Assembly: GCF_016758195.1 (NCBI RefSeq)
Contig: NZ_QYAC01000001.1
Span: 347,423 to 411,422, forward strand
Length of the DNA stretch: 64,000 bases
Direction: 5' to 3'
Source: Leucobacter chromiireducens subsp. solipictus
GTDB lineage: Bacteria; Actinomycetota; Actinomycetes; Actinomycetales; Microbacteriaceae
A program made the translations under genes and the position numbers. Below, in pieces: positions 1-8,410 of this stretch. Every line of letters starts with the position of its first letter. The first letter of the stretch is position 1. The notes under the pieces are model-generated. The model saw nothing but the letters and a program-made list of their open reading frames with translations. It did no database searches and was not told the origin of the DNA.

Positions 1-1597
1 GGGTGCGCAGCCCGACATTCGGTCGGCCGAGCGCAAGGTGCTTGAGCATGGTGCCGTGCCAGGTTTGCAGCACAATCTGGCCGCGGCGACGGCGGAACCC
101 GAAGCGCAGCCAATCGTTCACCACGAGGACGCGGGCGTACCGGCGGGCCGCGTGCCACGCGCGGCTCCCGACCACCACTGCGGTCGCGCCGTCCGGCACC
201 GCCTGCGCCTCGCTCGTGACGCTCCAGTACCGAGCCGCATCCGGGAATCGCGCGGCGATCTCCGCGTCGATCGCGAGCGGATTGCAGCTCACCTGCCGCC
301 CATAGAAGCTCTCGAAGAACACTCCGCCCGGGGTGACCAGGTCACGCGCCGGGAGCGCGAGCTCACGGGCCGCCGCGAGGACCCGCGCCGCGGCCCCACC
401 CTCGGGGTAGGCGTGAAAACGGGCCGCGAGCGCGCGCGTTTCCGCCTCGGCCGCGCGCCGCGCGGGGGATCCCGGGCTGAGCTCGCCGAGGCGCTGCAGA
501 GACGCCGCCCAGTTGCGCGCGACGCGGCCGCCGCTCGTCACCTCGAGCGGCTCGTACAGGCCGCGCGTTGCCGTGTAGTGGGCCAGGTCGGGCGCGAACC
601 AGACGATCGGCCGCCCCAGCAGCGCGAAGTCGAGCGCCGTCGAGGAGTAATCGGTGATGACGACGTCAAACGCGCCGAGCGCCGGGGTGAGATCGCGCAG
701 CCGGTCCGACCCGAGCAGATGCACCCGGTCGCTCCGGAGCGCCTCGTAGGCTCCCCGCCCCAGCGGGTGGGGCCGGATCACGAGGTGCGCGTCCAGGCGC
801 TCAAGCGTCGCCGCGATCGCTGCGGCCTCGGCGGGCGTCGGCACGGCGGGGTCTTCCTCGCCATCGCGCCAGGTCGGAGCGTAGAGCACGAGCTGTGCGC
901 CCGAGGCGATGGTTTCGGGTGCGTCGAGCAGTCGGATCACTTCGGCGCGCGTGGCCGCCGCGGCCGCCGGATCACTGGCCTGCCGCGCGAGCGCATCGTC
1001 GCGGGGGTCCCCGAGGACACGCACCTTGCCCGGATCCACGCGGAACGCGGAACGCAGCCGCTCGGCGGCGACCTCCGATCCCGCGACGTACATGTCGATT
1101 TCGCGAGAGCCCGCCAGGTACATGCGGCGCAGCAGCGCCCGTACCGGGGCGGGACCGCGCACCGCGGTGGTCACCGGCGAGTCGAGGTGCAGGCGCTTCA
1201 GCGGGGCCCCGTGCCACAACTGCACGATGCGCGCGCCCGTGATCCCGAAGCGATTCACGTCGCCGAGCCCGTGCGTCACGACGATCTGTCCGGCGCGCAG
1301 CGTGGCCCAGTACCCGGCCCAGCCGCGCCGGATCACGGGCGTCACCCCTTCGGCCCTGGCGATCTCCGCCTCCGCATCATCGGCGACGAGCCACACGATC
1401 TCGGCTGCTGGGTCGCTCGCCTGCAACGCTCGGGCCACCGCGAGCGCTCCTTCGCCGACGCCGATCCCGCTGCCGAATGCCCAGCGCCCCGCAATCCGGG
1501 GCACGAACCAGGACAGCACGATCGAGAGAAGGTACTGGGGCACGGCGAGCAACTTTGCAAGGTTGCCGCGCGCGAAGGTGAATCCTGCGGTACTCAT
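1..1597 (-). CDS. CDP-glycerol glycerophosphotransferase family protein (3' end off window)
   Basis: The gene reads leftwards from an ATG at 1597, and 532 codons are visible before the window edge. It matches the TagB/TagF-type family, which moves glycerol-phosphate or a related polyol-phosphate from a CDP donor onto a cell-wall glycopolymer at the inner membrane face. A hydrophobic stretch near residues 17-30 fits a membrane-associated start. Around residue 130 is the motif WHGAPLK, and later DYSS in a setting typical of the family's C-terminal glycosyltransferase-like lobe. A second WHGT motif lies close to the window edge, so this may be a two-module protein or one with a repeated domain. 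A TACAGT box ends 8 nt before the ATG, and GGGGAG in between could serve as ribosome binding site. The exact polymer cannot be told from sequence. Confidence 0.85.
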   Translation of the reverse strand, partial: MSTAGFTFARGNLAKLLAVPQYLLSIVLSWFVPRIAGRWAFGSGIGVGEGALAVARALQASDPAAEIVWLVADDAEAEIARAEGVTPVIRRGWAGYWATLRAGQIVVTHGLGDVNRFGITGARIVQLWHGAPLKRLHLDSPVTTAVRGPAPVRALLRRMYLAGSREIDMYVAGSEVAAERLRSAFRVDPGKVRVLGDPRDDALARQASDPAAAAATRAEVIRLLDAPETIASGAQLVLYAPTWRDGEEDPAVPTPAEAAAIAATLERLDAHLVIRPHPLGRGAYEALRSDRVHLLGSDRLRDLTPALGAFDVVITDYSSTALDFALLGRPIVWFAPDLAHYTATRGLYEPLEVTSGGRVARNWAASLQRLGELSPGSPARRAAEAETRALAARFHAYPEGGAAARVLAAARELALPARDLVTPGGVFFESFYGRQVSCNPLAIDAEIAARFPDAARYWSVTSEAQAVPDGATAVVVGSRAWHAARRYARVLVVNDWLRFGFRRRRGQIVLQTWHGTMLKHLALGRPNVGLRT

Positions 1598-1644
1598 CGC
1601 TCCCCACTGTAGAGGATCGAGCTGCGGAGGCCACGATGCACAAC

Positions 1645-1685
1645 GGCCGGTGCCGGCGCCCCGTTCAGGGGCACCGGCACCGGCC
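1645..1685 (-). terminator. Strong hairpin after the htrA-like gene
   Basis: An 18-bp inverted repeat with one mismatch and a short TTCA loop lies 24 nt past the stop codon of the protease gene at 1709. It sits between two genes that both read leftwards, so it most likely ends the protease transcript and insulates the downstream glycerophosphotransferase. No clear U-tract follows, as is common in high-GC bacteria. Confidence 0.7.
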
Positions 1686-1708
1686 GTGCGCGTGCGGAGG
1701 CTACGGTG

Positions 1709-3370
1709 TTACCACTCGAGATCGCCGAGCTTCACGTCAACCTGACCGGGCTTGCCACCGCGGGTGTAGTCGATCGTGACCTCGCTGCCACCAGCGTGCA
1801 TGCGGATCAGCGCGGAGACCGAGGTCCCGTCGACCGCGGACACCCCGTCGACCGCGGTGATGACATCGCCGGCCTTCAGCCCAGCCTTCGCCGCGGCACC
1901 GTCGCGCACCACCTCGACCAGGAGGCCGCCCGCGTGGTTCGCGTCCTCGTCCGTGTCCTGGCTCGAGTTCGCGACCGAGGCACCGAGCAGGCCGTGTGAG
2001 GGCTGCTCCCCCGCGATAATCGCGTCGGCCACCCGCGAGGCAAGGTTCGCGGGGATTGCGAAGCCGAGACCGTTGCTGCCGGCGGTGCCGTTCGATGCCG
2101 AGGCCGAGGCGATCGCCACGTTGATGCCGATGAGCTCGCCGGAGCCGTTCAGGAGCGCCCCGCCGGAGTTCCCGGGGTTGATTGACGCGTCAGTCTGGAT
2201 CACGGGGAGGGTGACCGATCCGCCGCCGCTTGACTGCTGCTGCGGCTGTTCCTGCTGCTGCCGACTGTCCGGGAGGCCGAAACGGAAGTCCCAGGGGAAG
2301 CCCGGGTTCTCTTCGCTGCCCCCGTTGTCGTCGGGCTGCTGGCTCGGATCCTGCGGGATCAGCGGGCTGCCCACCGAGATTCCTCGGTTGAGTGCGCTGA
2401 CCACACCGCTCGTGACCGTGTTCGCGAGGTTCAACGGAGCACCGATCGCGACGGTCAGGTCCCCGACGTCGATCTTGTCGGAATCCGCCACCTTGATTGC
2501 GGGAAGCCCGTCTGCCTCGACCTTCACGACCGCGAGGTCCGCGTAGGGGTCGACCCCGACAAGGGTGCCGTCCAGGATGCGGCCGTCACTCAGCTTCACG
2601 CGGATGCCGGCGTTCTCGAGCGCGGCACCATCCAGCGTCACCACGTGCGCGTTCGTGACGATGTATCCGTCCTCGCTGTAGATGACGCCCGAACCGGAGC
2701 CGCTCGCGTTGCCGCTCTGGACTTCCAGCGTGACCACGCTGGGGGTCGCGACCGCGGCGACACCGGAGATCGCGGTCGCGTTCTCCGCGTTATTCAGGGT
2801 GATTGCCCCGCCGCCCTGGGACGCGGCCTGCGGGGCCACGTTCGATGCCACGACCGCGGCAACCCCGCCACCGACGACGCCGCCGAGCAAGGCACCAATC
2901 GCAAGACCCGCGAGGAGCGCGCCCGTGCGGGACTTTGGCTTCGCGGGGCCCGCGGGCTGCGCCGGCTCTGCGGGCACCTGCCCGGCCCCGTGCCCGACCC
3001 CAAACGCGGCACCGGCGGCGTGCGGACCGGCCGGCTGCAGCGGATCGGCCCCCAGGGCAACCGTCGGCTGCTCGGATGTTCCCTGGTGCGGTGTCACCGG
3101 ATGCTGCGGTGCCGCGTACTGCGGTGCACCCTGATGCGGTGCGGCCTGGTGGGGCGCATATGCGCCGACCGACGGTGCGCCGTCGCCCGACACCGGGCTC
3201 CCCCCGGCCGCGGGATCGGTCGCCGGCTGCTGCGGCGATGGAACCTGCGGTGCGGGGTTCCCGGCGGGAACGGCCGACTCAGACGGTGCGGCGGTGGGGG
3301 CGTGCTCGGGGCGTGGCTGCTCCGGCGCATCACTGCGGTCGGTGTTGTGGCTCTCAGGCGTCGTGGTCAT
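1709..3370 (-). CDS. HtrA/DegP-like membrane serine protease with PDZ domain
   Basis: This is a 553-residue trypsin-fold protease of the HtrA family, predicted to sit in the membrane and act on misfolded proteins outside the cell. Residues 1-145 are proline-, alanine- and glutamine-rich and look disordered. One membrane segment follows at about 150-176. The catalytic triad can be read as His242 (TNAHVV), Asp278 (DPYADLAVV) and Ser402 (GNSGGALL). A PDZ domain fills about 460-550 (GLKAGDVITAVDG). Unusually, the protease core carries a Q-, P- and S-rich insertion of about 50 residues (335-388) just before the active-site serine loop. Start ATG at 3370 is preceded by GAAGGGAG. It has a strong terminator and probably its own promoter region (see 3394-3411). 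Confidence 0.93.
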   Translation of the reverse strand: MTTTPESHNTDRSDAPEQPRPEHAPTAAPSESAVPAGNPAPQVPSPQQPATDPAAGGSPVSGDGAPSVGAYAPHQAAPHQGAPQYAAPQHPVTPHQGTSEQPTVALGADPLQPAGPHAAGAAFGVGHGAGQVPAEPAQPAGPAKPKSRTGALLAGLAIGALLGGVVGGGVAAVVASNVAPQAASQGGGAITLNNAENATAISGVAAVATPSVVTLEVQSGNASGSGSGVIYSEDGYIVTNAHVVTLDGAALENAGIRVKLSDGRILDGTLVGVDPYADLAVVKVEADGLPAIKVADSDKIDVGDLTVAIGAPLNLANTVTSGVVSALNRGISVGSPLIPQDPSQQPDDNGGSEENPGFPWDFRFGLPDSRQQQEQPQQQSSGGGSVTLPVIQTDASINPGNSGGALLNGSGELIGINVAIASASASNGTAGSNGLGFAIPANLASRVADAIIAGEQPSHGLLGASVANSSQDTDEDANHAGGLLVEVVRDGAAAKAGLKAGDVITAVDGVSAVDGTSVSALIRMHAGGSEVTIDYTRGGKPGQVDVKLGDLEW

Positions 3371-3393
3371 GTGAGCTCCCTTCTCATGTGACC

Positions 3394-3411
3394 AGCTTGG
3401 CCTGTCAAGCT
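3394..3411 (-). promoter_or_regulatory. Candidate promoter/operator upstream of htrA-like gene
   Basis: On the minus strand a perfect TTGACA hexamer (3408-3403) sits inside an 18-bp dyad, AGCTTG-6-CAAGCT. This is the only obvious control signal in the 108-nt gap before the protease start. No convincing -10 box lies at the right distance, so it may be an operator rather than a core promoter. It is not the HspR (HAIR) motif. Confidence 0.3.
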
Positions 3412-3478
3412 ATGAATTTCGTAGGTGCAGACTGCATAGGGGCTGCAGATTGCGCGGTTCCGCCCGACGGGCGCGCCC

Positions 3479-6400
3479 TCACCTTCGCCGATGCGCCAGC
3501 ACCGCGATGCCGGCGGCGAGCGCGAGCAGCAGCAGTCCCACGCCGCCCCAGAACAGCAGGGTGGTTCCGGAGCCGCCGGTGCGAGCGAGCGGTGGCGTGT
3601 CTGGCGTGGGCGCGGCCACCACCTCGAACCGTTCGCTCGGGGCACCGCACTCCCCGACGCTGATCACGTGCTCCTGCCCAGCCTCGCGCATCACGAGGGT
3701 CTCCACGTAGCCGCCGGCTCCCAGGTGCTCCGGTGTGGTGGTCACGCGGCGTGACTCGACCCGTCCTGGGCCGTCCACGACCACGCCGTCGGGGTCCGAG
3801 AGTTCGGGGATGATCCGATCCGGCGAACACACGAGGGTGCCCTCGCTATCGGCCGCGTACGCCGTGAACCTGACGTGGTAGCTCAGCCCCGGACGCTCCG
3901 CGAAGCGCCCCTCCAGAATTGCGGTGTCATACATCTCCTCGCCGACGACCGCGGTGCCCGCGGATTCCGTGCGCACGTGCGGGGCTTGCACGGTCGTGGT
4001 TTCCTCGGGGGCGCCGCACACTCCGCGCACCAACTCCGTGGTCTCCCCGTCGGCGTGGAGCCGCAGCACCGCGACCCACCACACCGTGTCGCCAAATTCC
4101 GGCAGTGCGGTGAGTTCGGGAGATTCGAGCTCCCCGGCCGCGGTCACCGGTACCGGATCCGTCCGGAAGAGCGCGGTGTCTGCAGTGCACGTTGCGGCAT
4201 CAGTCCCCGTGAGGCTGGCATCGCCGCGGTACCCCTCGAATACGAGGTCGTGTGTCGCCCCCGGCCGCTGCGTCAGCTCGCCCGCAATCTCGGCGACATC
4301 GCGCATGACTTCCCCGGTTGCCACGACCCCACTGGCACGTGTTGCCACGCTCGGTTCGGAGATCACCGTGCTCTCCTGAGTGGCTCCGCACTCGCCGCGC
4401 AGCGCCGGAGTGCGAGTATCGCCCTCGATCAGCCAGAGCGTTTCGACCCACCACACCGGACCGGCCCACCCCAGGGGCACCGGCACCGGCTCGGAGAAAT
4501 ACTCCCCGGGACCGGTCACCGGCGTGGGCCCCGTGTCGAACAGCTGGGTCTCAGGCGTGCAGACCGGGGTGTCCGAATCCGCGGATCCGCGATACCCCGC
4601 GAACGTCAGTTCCCAGCGCGCGTGCTCGGTGTCTGTCAGCGCCCCGCTGACGACCGCGGTGTCGGTGATCGTGTCGCCGACCACCGCGGCCTCTGGCGCG
4701 ACCGTGGTCACTTCCGGACGTCCGATCTCCGTCGTTTCCGTGTCCAAGCCACACGAGCCGCGATGCAGCCGTTCGGATCCCGAACCGGTGTCCATGCTGA
4801 GCGTTTCCACCCACCACACCTTCGTCCCGTGTTCCCAGCGCGCGACAAATCCGGGTGCGACAACGTCGCCGGGCTCGCGCACCGGGATGCGTTCTGATCG
4901 ATAGATCCGGTTGTCTGCCGTGCAGAGCGGTACACCCTCGGCAGATTCCTCCGCGCGATAGGCCTCAAAGCGGAGGCTGTACGCGGCGTTCGGCGCGAAG
5001 CGCCCCGTCACCGTCGCGGTGTCGGTGAGGAGCTCACCCACCATCGCCTGCGGCGTGGCCTGCGTCACCACCCCCGGCTGCTCGGTGACCGTCCGTTCAT
5101 GGGGCACCCCGCAGCTCCCCTCGTGCACCGTACGGCCCTGCGAAACGATGCGCTCCACCCAGTGAATGGTGCCCGGTGACCGGACGCTCACTTCGGCGGT
5201 CTGGTACTCGCCGAGCGCGGTGATCGCGATCCCACCCTCACGGTAGACCGGCTGTGCGACGCACCGTTCCTCGGCGCTCATTCGTTCAAGTTCTGCGGCT
5301 GTCCAGCGGAGCGGAACGGGGTCATCGTCTCCCCTGGACCCATCCGGCGGCTCGGACCCCCGCGAGTTCGTCCCGGCGACGCCCTCGGGCCCGGCATCCG
5401 CGATCTGAGGCCCGGTATCCTCCGCGCTCGGGAGCGCCGCGGGGCCGGTGCGGTCGCCTCTGGGCGCAAACGTGAGCGATCCCGCTTCCGCAGGGTCGCG
5501 CGGTCGCGCGGGTTCCACCTCCGTCACCAGCGGCTCCCAGTTTTCCCCGTATTTCGGTGCCCCCACTTCGGGCATGAGGTACGCGGTAAAGTCGGCAACC
5601 GCCTCGGGCCAGAGCCGCGCACGCGTGTCGGGTGCCTCGCTCACGACGAGCGTGTCCCGCATGATACCGCCCACGTCCGCCGAGGGCTGTGCCTGCGTCT
5701 CGGCGTCGGGATCCGCGAAGGGCGGTGGCACACGCACCGCGACCGTCTCGAAGCGGCCACGCAACTCGGTGGACCGAGACGCACCGGTGGCCACCGCAAG
5801 ACGCTGCCCGACGCCGCCGTTCGCCGTCGAGGTGTTGTAGATGTCGAGAACCGGGTCCCACCCGCGCTCCCCCGACGCCAGCCAGGATCCGTTAATGGTG
5901 AGTGTTCGGGCCCCCTCGGAGACATCGACATAGCGCGCCGACGCGCCAGATCCCGCAACCGAGAGTGAGGCGGCACCGTTGCGCACAAAGAGGCCACCAG
6001 AGACCGAGAGTTCCCCGGTCCCCGCGGGGTACGCCACGCGGTAGCGCCCCTCGCGGCCACCGGGATCCGGCGTCACGTCGAGTTGCCCGGTAACCGGTTT
6101 CGGTGCGCGCGGTGGGTTCGCGTGCTGCCGGGCATCCTGGACGAGCACATCGGACGCGGCGATCAGCGCCCGCCCCTGCGCGGACCCTTCCAGGATCGCG
6201 ATCCGCGAGTTGAGGGCCGGATTTCCCGAAAGGAAGTTTGCCCGAAGCCGCCAGACCGAGAGTTGCACCGCCGCGGCACTCCACGCGTCCCGGTTCTGCC
6301 CGTGCCGGTCAATCAGGTAGTTCATCTGCCGCATCCCCGCTGGGTCGCCCCACGCCGGAAACATCCCCGTTCGACCCGGCAGGATCGAGACCCGGCCGGC

Positions 6401-6712
6401 CTCGGACATAAATCCGGACGGTTCGCCGAGTTGAATCTCGATGCAGTACGCCCGAGTACCGTTCGGCATGAGGTAATTCGAGAGGACGAGCCCGCCCGGA
6501 AACGTCATCGACTCTCCCCGGGGCACTGCCGTCGCGGGAGCTGCCTCGACGGAGACGAGACCGCCGACAAGTACGCTCGCGAGGAGCGAACCCGCTACCG
6601 CCCGTTCACGCCAGCCCGAACTGCCGCGCCAGCCTGACCTGCCGCGCCCGCGTGCGTGGTCACGCGCCGTGTTTCCGCTTCGCCGTCGAGTCCATCGCTG
6701 TACGCCAAGCAT
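3479..6712 (-). CDS. Thioester-domain (TQXA-like) cell-wall-anchored surface protein, LARTG
   Basis: The reading frame continues further upstream into a tRNA gene. The ATG at 6712 is chosen because AAAGGAT precedes it and a secretion signal follows (1077 aa). A long basic N-region is followed by a hydrophobic core (about 39-60). Residues 70-170 resemble the TQXA/thioester adhesin domain. Cys90 (AYCIEI) and Gln150 (AVQLSVW) are the likely partners of an internal Cys-Gln thioester that could bind host or surface amines covalently. After a linker come four diverged repeats of about 115-120 residues, each with DTA-V-G near the start, VWWVETL or a variant, and RG-CG near the end; each holds two cysteines. 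A partial copy precedes them. The C-terminus has LARTG (1042-1046), a hydrophobic segment and HRRR. LAxTG signals are the type used by class E sortases. Ligand unknown. Confidence 0.85.
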   Translation of the reverse strand: MLGVQRWTRRRSGNTARDHARGRGRSGWRGSSGWRERAVAGSLLASVLVGGLVSVEAAPATAVPRGESMTFPGGLVLSNYLMPNGTRAYCIEIQLGEPSGFMSEAGRVSILPGRTGMFPAWGDPAGMRQMNYLIDRHGQNRDAWSAAAVQLSVWRLRANFLSGNPALNSRIAILEGSAQGRALIAASDVLVQDARQHANPPRAPKPVTGQLDVTPDPGGREGRYRVAYPAGTGELSVSGGLFVRNGAASLSVAGSGASARYVDVSEGARTLTINGSWLASGERGWDPVLDIYNTSTANGGVGQRLAVATGASRSTELRGRFETVAVRVPPPFADPDAETQAQPSADVGGIMRDTLVVSEAPDTRARLWPEAVADFTAYLMPEVGAPKYGENWEPLVTEVEPARPRDPAEAGSLTFAPRGDRTGPAALPSAEDTGPQIADAGPEGVAGTNSRGSEPPDGSRGDDDPVPLRWTAAELERMSAEERCVAQPVYREGGIAITALGEYQTAEVSVRSPGTIHWVERIVSQGRTVHEGSCGVPHERTVTEQPGVVTQATPQAMVGELLTDTATVTGRFAPNAAYSLRFEAYRAEESAEGVPLCTADNRIYRSERIPVREPGDVVAPGFVARWEHGTKVWWVETLSMDTGSGSERLHRGSCGLDTETTEIGRPEVTTVAPEAAVVGDTITDTAVVSGALTDTEHARWELTFAGYRGSADSDTPVCTPETQLFDTGPTPVTGPGEYFSEPVPVPLGWAGPVWWVETLWLIEGDTRTPALRGECGATQESTVISEPSVATRASGVVATGEVMRDVAEIAGELTQRPGATHDLVFEGYRGDASLTGTDAATCTADTALFRTDPVPVTAAGELESPELTALPEFGDTVWWVAVLRLHADGETTELVRGVCGAPEETTTVQAPHVRTESAGTAVVGEEMYDTAILEGRFAERPGLSYHVRFTAYAADSEGTLVCSPDRIIPELSDPDGVVVDGPGRVESRRVTTTPEHLGAGGYVETLVMREAGQEHVISVGECGAPSERFEVVAAPTPDTPPLARTGGSGTTLLFWGGVGLLLLALAAGIAVLAHRRR

Positions 6713-6841
6713 GGGGATCCTTTCGATGTGCCACCGTCGTTGGTGTGTGCGCCCCACCGGACGGGAGGGCGCGTGCATCGATGATCGGGGCGGCGTGACT
6801 GCCGTGCGACACGCCATCCACAGGCGCGGGCGGCCCCCGAT

Positions 6842-6871
6842 TTGAGGCCGCCCACGACCGCGTGCTAGAGT
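6842..6871 (+). promoter_or_regulatory. Promoter of the first initiator tRNA gene
   Basis: TTGAGG (6842-6847) and TAGAGT (6866-6871) are separated by 18 nt and end 11 nt before the tRNA 5' end, a good fit to a sigma-70-type promoter. Confidence 0.5.
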
Positions 6872-6882
6872 ATTACTCGTGC

Positions 6883-6956
6883 CGCGGGGTGGAGCAGTTC
6901 GGTAGCTCGCCGGGCTCATAACCCGGAGGTCGTAGGTTCAAATCCTGCCCCCGCAA
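6883..6956 (+). tRNA. tRNA-fMet (CAT), copy 1
   Basis: The 74-nt sequence folds as an initiator tRNA. The acceptor begins CGCGGGG and ends CCCCGCA, leaving the C1-A72 mismatch typical of bacterial initiators. The anticodon loop is CTCATAA on a stem with three G-C pairs next to the loop. A TTCAAAT T-loop is present. The 3' CCA is not encoded. It is identical to the copy at 7196-7269. Confidence 0.97.
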
Positions 6957-6973
6957 CGGAAATGCGACACACG

Positions 6974-7016
6974 AAATGCCCCTGATCTGGATTTTGTCCG
7001 AGATCAGGGGCATTTT
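6974..7016 (+). terminator. Rho-independent terminator of tRNA copy 1
   Basis: A perfect 15-bp stem (AAATGCCCCTGATCT and its complement) with a 12-nt loop ends in TTTT. It lies 17 nt after the tRNA. Confidence 0.85.
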
Positions 7017-7066
7017 GCTGTGCCCCAACCCCCGTTGACGCACCTCCTCGAATCGGGCGACGCACC

Positions 7067-7085
7067 ACAGGCACCGCGTGCCTGT
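7067..7085. other. Perfect small hairpin between the two initiator tRNA genes
   Basis: An 8-bp perfect stem (ACAGGCAC / GTGCCTGT) with a 3-nt loop, in a 180-nt spacer with no reading frame of note. It has no U-tract. It could be a transcript-end remnant or a protein site. Confidence 0.3.
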
Positions 7086-7195
7086 GAGCGACGGCCCCAA
7101 CGACGTCTTCGCTCCGACGCCTCGCATCGCAACACGCCCCGCACGCACCTCGTTTCGCGCCCGGCCGCGCCCACCCCGTAGACTCATGATCACGC

Positions 7196-7269
7196 CGCGG
7201 GGTGGAGCAGTTCGGTAGCTCGCCGGGCTCATAACCCGGAGGTCGTAGGTTCAAATCCTGCCCCCGCAA
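7196..7269 (+). tRNA. tRNA-fMet (CAT), copy 2
   Basis: The 74 nt are identical to copy 1, with the same initiator hallmarks. Here the next three bases are CCA (7270-7272), so the tail may be encoded. A TAGACT -10 box lies at 7179-7184. The -35 region is weak. Confidence 0.97.
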
Positions 7270-7288
7270 CCACGAGTCGCACTGCGGC

Positions 7289-7327
7289 ACAACGGCCCCT
7301 GATCGAGAGATCAGGGGCCGTTGTTGT
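7289..7327. terminator. Bidirectional terminator between tRNA copy 2 and the iron-uptake operon
   Basis: A perfect 16-bp stem (ACAACGGCCCCTGATC) with a GAGA tetraloop is followed by TTGTGTG. It lies between the tRNA (plus) and the last gene of the leftward siderophore operon (stop at 7352), and can serve both. Confidence 0.85.
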
Positions 7328-7351
7328 GTGTCGAGGGTGCGGTGCCCCAGC

Positions 7352-8410
7352 TCACCCGTTCTTGGTTTCGCGCACGAACAGCCAAATGAAGTACCCGCCG
7401 CCGATCGAGACGGTCATGATCCCCACGGGCAGCGGCGTCGGGGCGAACAGACGCTGTGCGGCGAAGTCCGCGACCACGAGCAGCAGCGCACCGAACACGG
7501 CGGAGGCACCGAGCGCAGGTCCGGCGGCGCGAGTGAGCCGCCGAGCAATCTGCGGTGCCACGAGCGCGACGAACGCGATGGGCCCGGCCGCGGCGGTCGC
7601 GAGCGCGGTGAGCGCTACGCCCAGCACCATGAGGAACAGTCGCGCGTGCTCAGCGGGAACCCCGGTTGCACGAGCGGCATCATCCCCGAGCTCCAATTGC
7701 CGGAGCACGGGGCCGCTCGCCACCGCGAGTGGGAGCAGGACCGCGGTGAGGAGCGCGACCGGCACCAGCTGCCCCCAGCTACTCCCGGCAAGCGTGCCCG
7801 CACCCCAGACCGCCGCTCGGAGCGCCACGTCAAGGTCCGCACGGATGATCACGAGCGTGTTGACGGACGCGAGTGTCGCAGACACACCGATCCCGACGAT
7901 GATCAGCCGAAAGCCCTGCACGCCACGGCGATAGGCGAGGACGTACACGACCGCGGCCGTGGCGAGCCCTCCCCCCAGCGACCCCGCGGCCGTGAGCAAG
8001 TACCCGCCTCCGGTGAGGACGATCGTGAGGAGCGCGCCCGTATACGCCCCGGTTGAGAACCCGATTATGTCCGGAGAACCCAGCGGATTTCGGGTGAGCG
8101 ACTGGAAAATCGCCCCGCTCACCGCGAGGCATGCCCCCACAAGCACGGCGAGGGCCACCCGCGGGAGCCGCCACTCCAGCACGACAAGCCGAGCCCTCGG
8201 GGTGCCGCCGCCGAAGAGCGCCTGCACCACGTCGCCCAGCGGGACGAATACGTCACCCCAGGCCAGCGCGACGAGCGAGGTGACGACCGTAGCGATGAGG
8301 GCGCTCCCGGTCACCAGTGCGGCACGGCGACTGAACCGGAGAGCCAGCGACGGGCGACGGATCGTGATTCCCGGTGCACGGAACACGACTGACCGCGGTG
8401 TCTCGCTCAC
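7352..8410 (-). CDS. FecCD-family iron-siderophore ABC transporter permease (second)
   Basis: A 352-residue integral membrane protein of the BtuC/FecCD/FhuG family, one half of the channel that carries ferric siderophore across the cell membrane. It has multiple hydrophobic helices, the GD-V--P-G start region, PRLALA, and the family segment SLTRNPLGSPDIIGFSTGA. The GTG start at 8410 is chosen because it overlaps the stop codon of the upstream permease by 4 nt (GTGA) and follows GAAGGTGAG. The longer upstream frame is only the antisense shadow of that permease. It is the last gene of the operon. Confidence 0.92.
   Translation of the reverse strand: MSETPRSVVFRAPGITIRRPSLALRFSRRAALVTGSALIATVVTSLVALAWGDVFVPLGDVVQALFGGGTPRARLVVLEWRLPRVALAVLVGACLAVSGAIFQSLTRNPLGSPDIIGFSTGAYTGALLTIVLTGGGYLLTAAGSLGGGLATAAVVYVLAYRRGVQGFRLIIVGIGVSATLASVNTLVIIRADLDVALRAAVWGAGTLAGSSWGQLVPVALLTAVLLPLAVASGPVLRQLELGDDAARATGVPAEHARLFLMVLGVALTALATAAAGPIAFVALVAPQIARRLTRAAGPALGASAVFGALLLVVADFAAQRLFAPTPLPVGIMTVSIGGGYFIWLFVRETKNG

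Noticed and set aside
38-1612. A 524-residue plus-strand frame
   Set aside because: It is the antisense of the glycerophosphotransferase gene, with Arg-rich composition and no ribosome site.
6873-7290. Two leftward frames of about 120 residues sharing GQDLNLRPPGYEPGELP
   Set aside because: They are the antisense of the two initiator tRNA genes. This peptide is a well-known false annotation.
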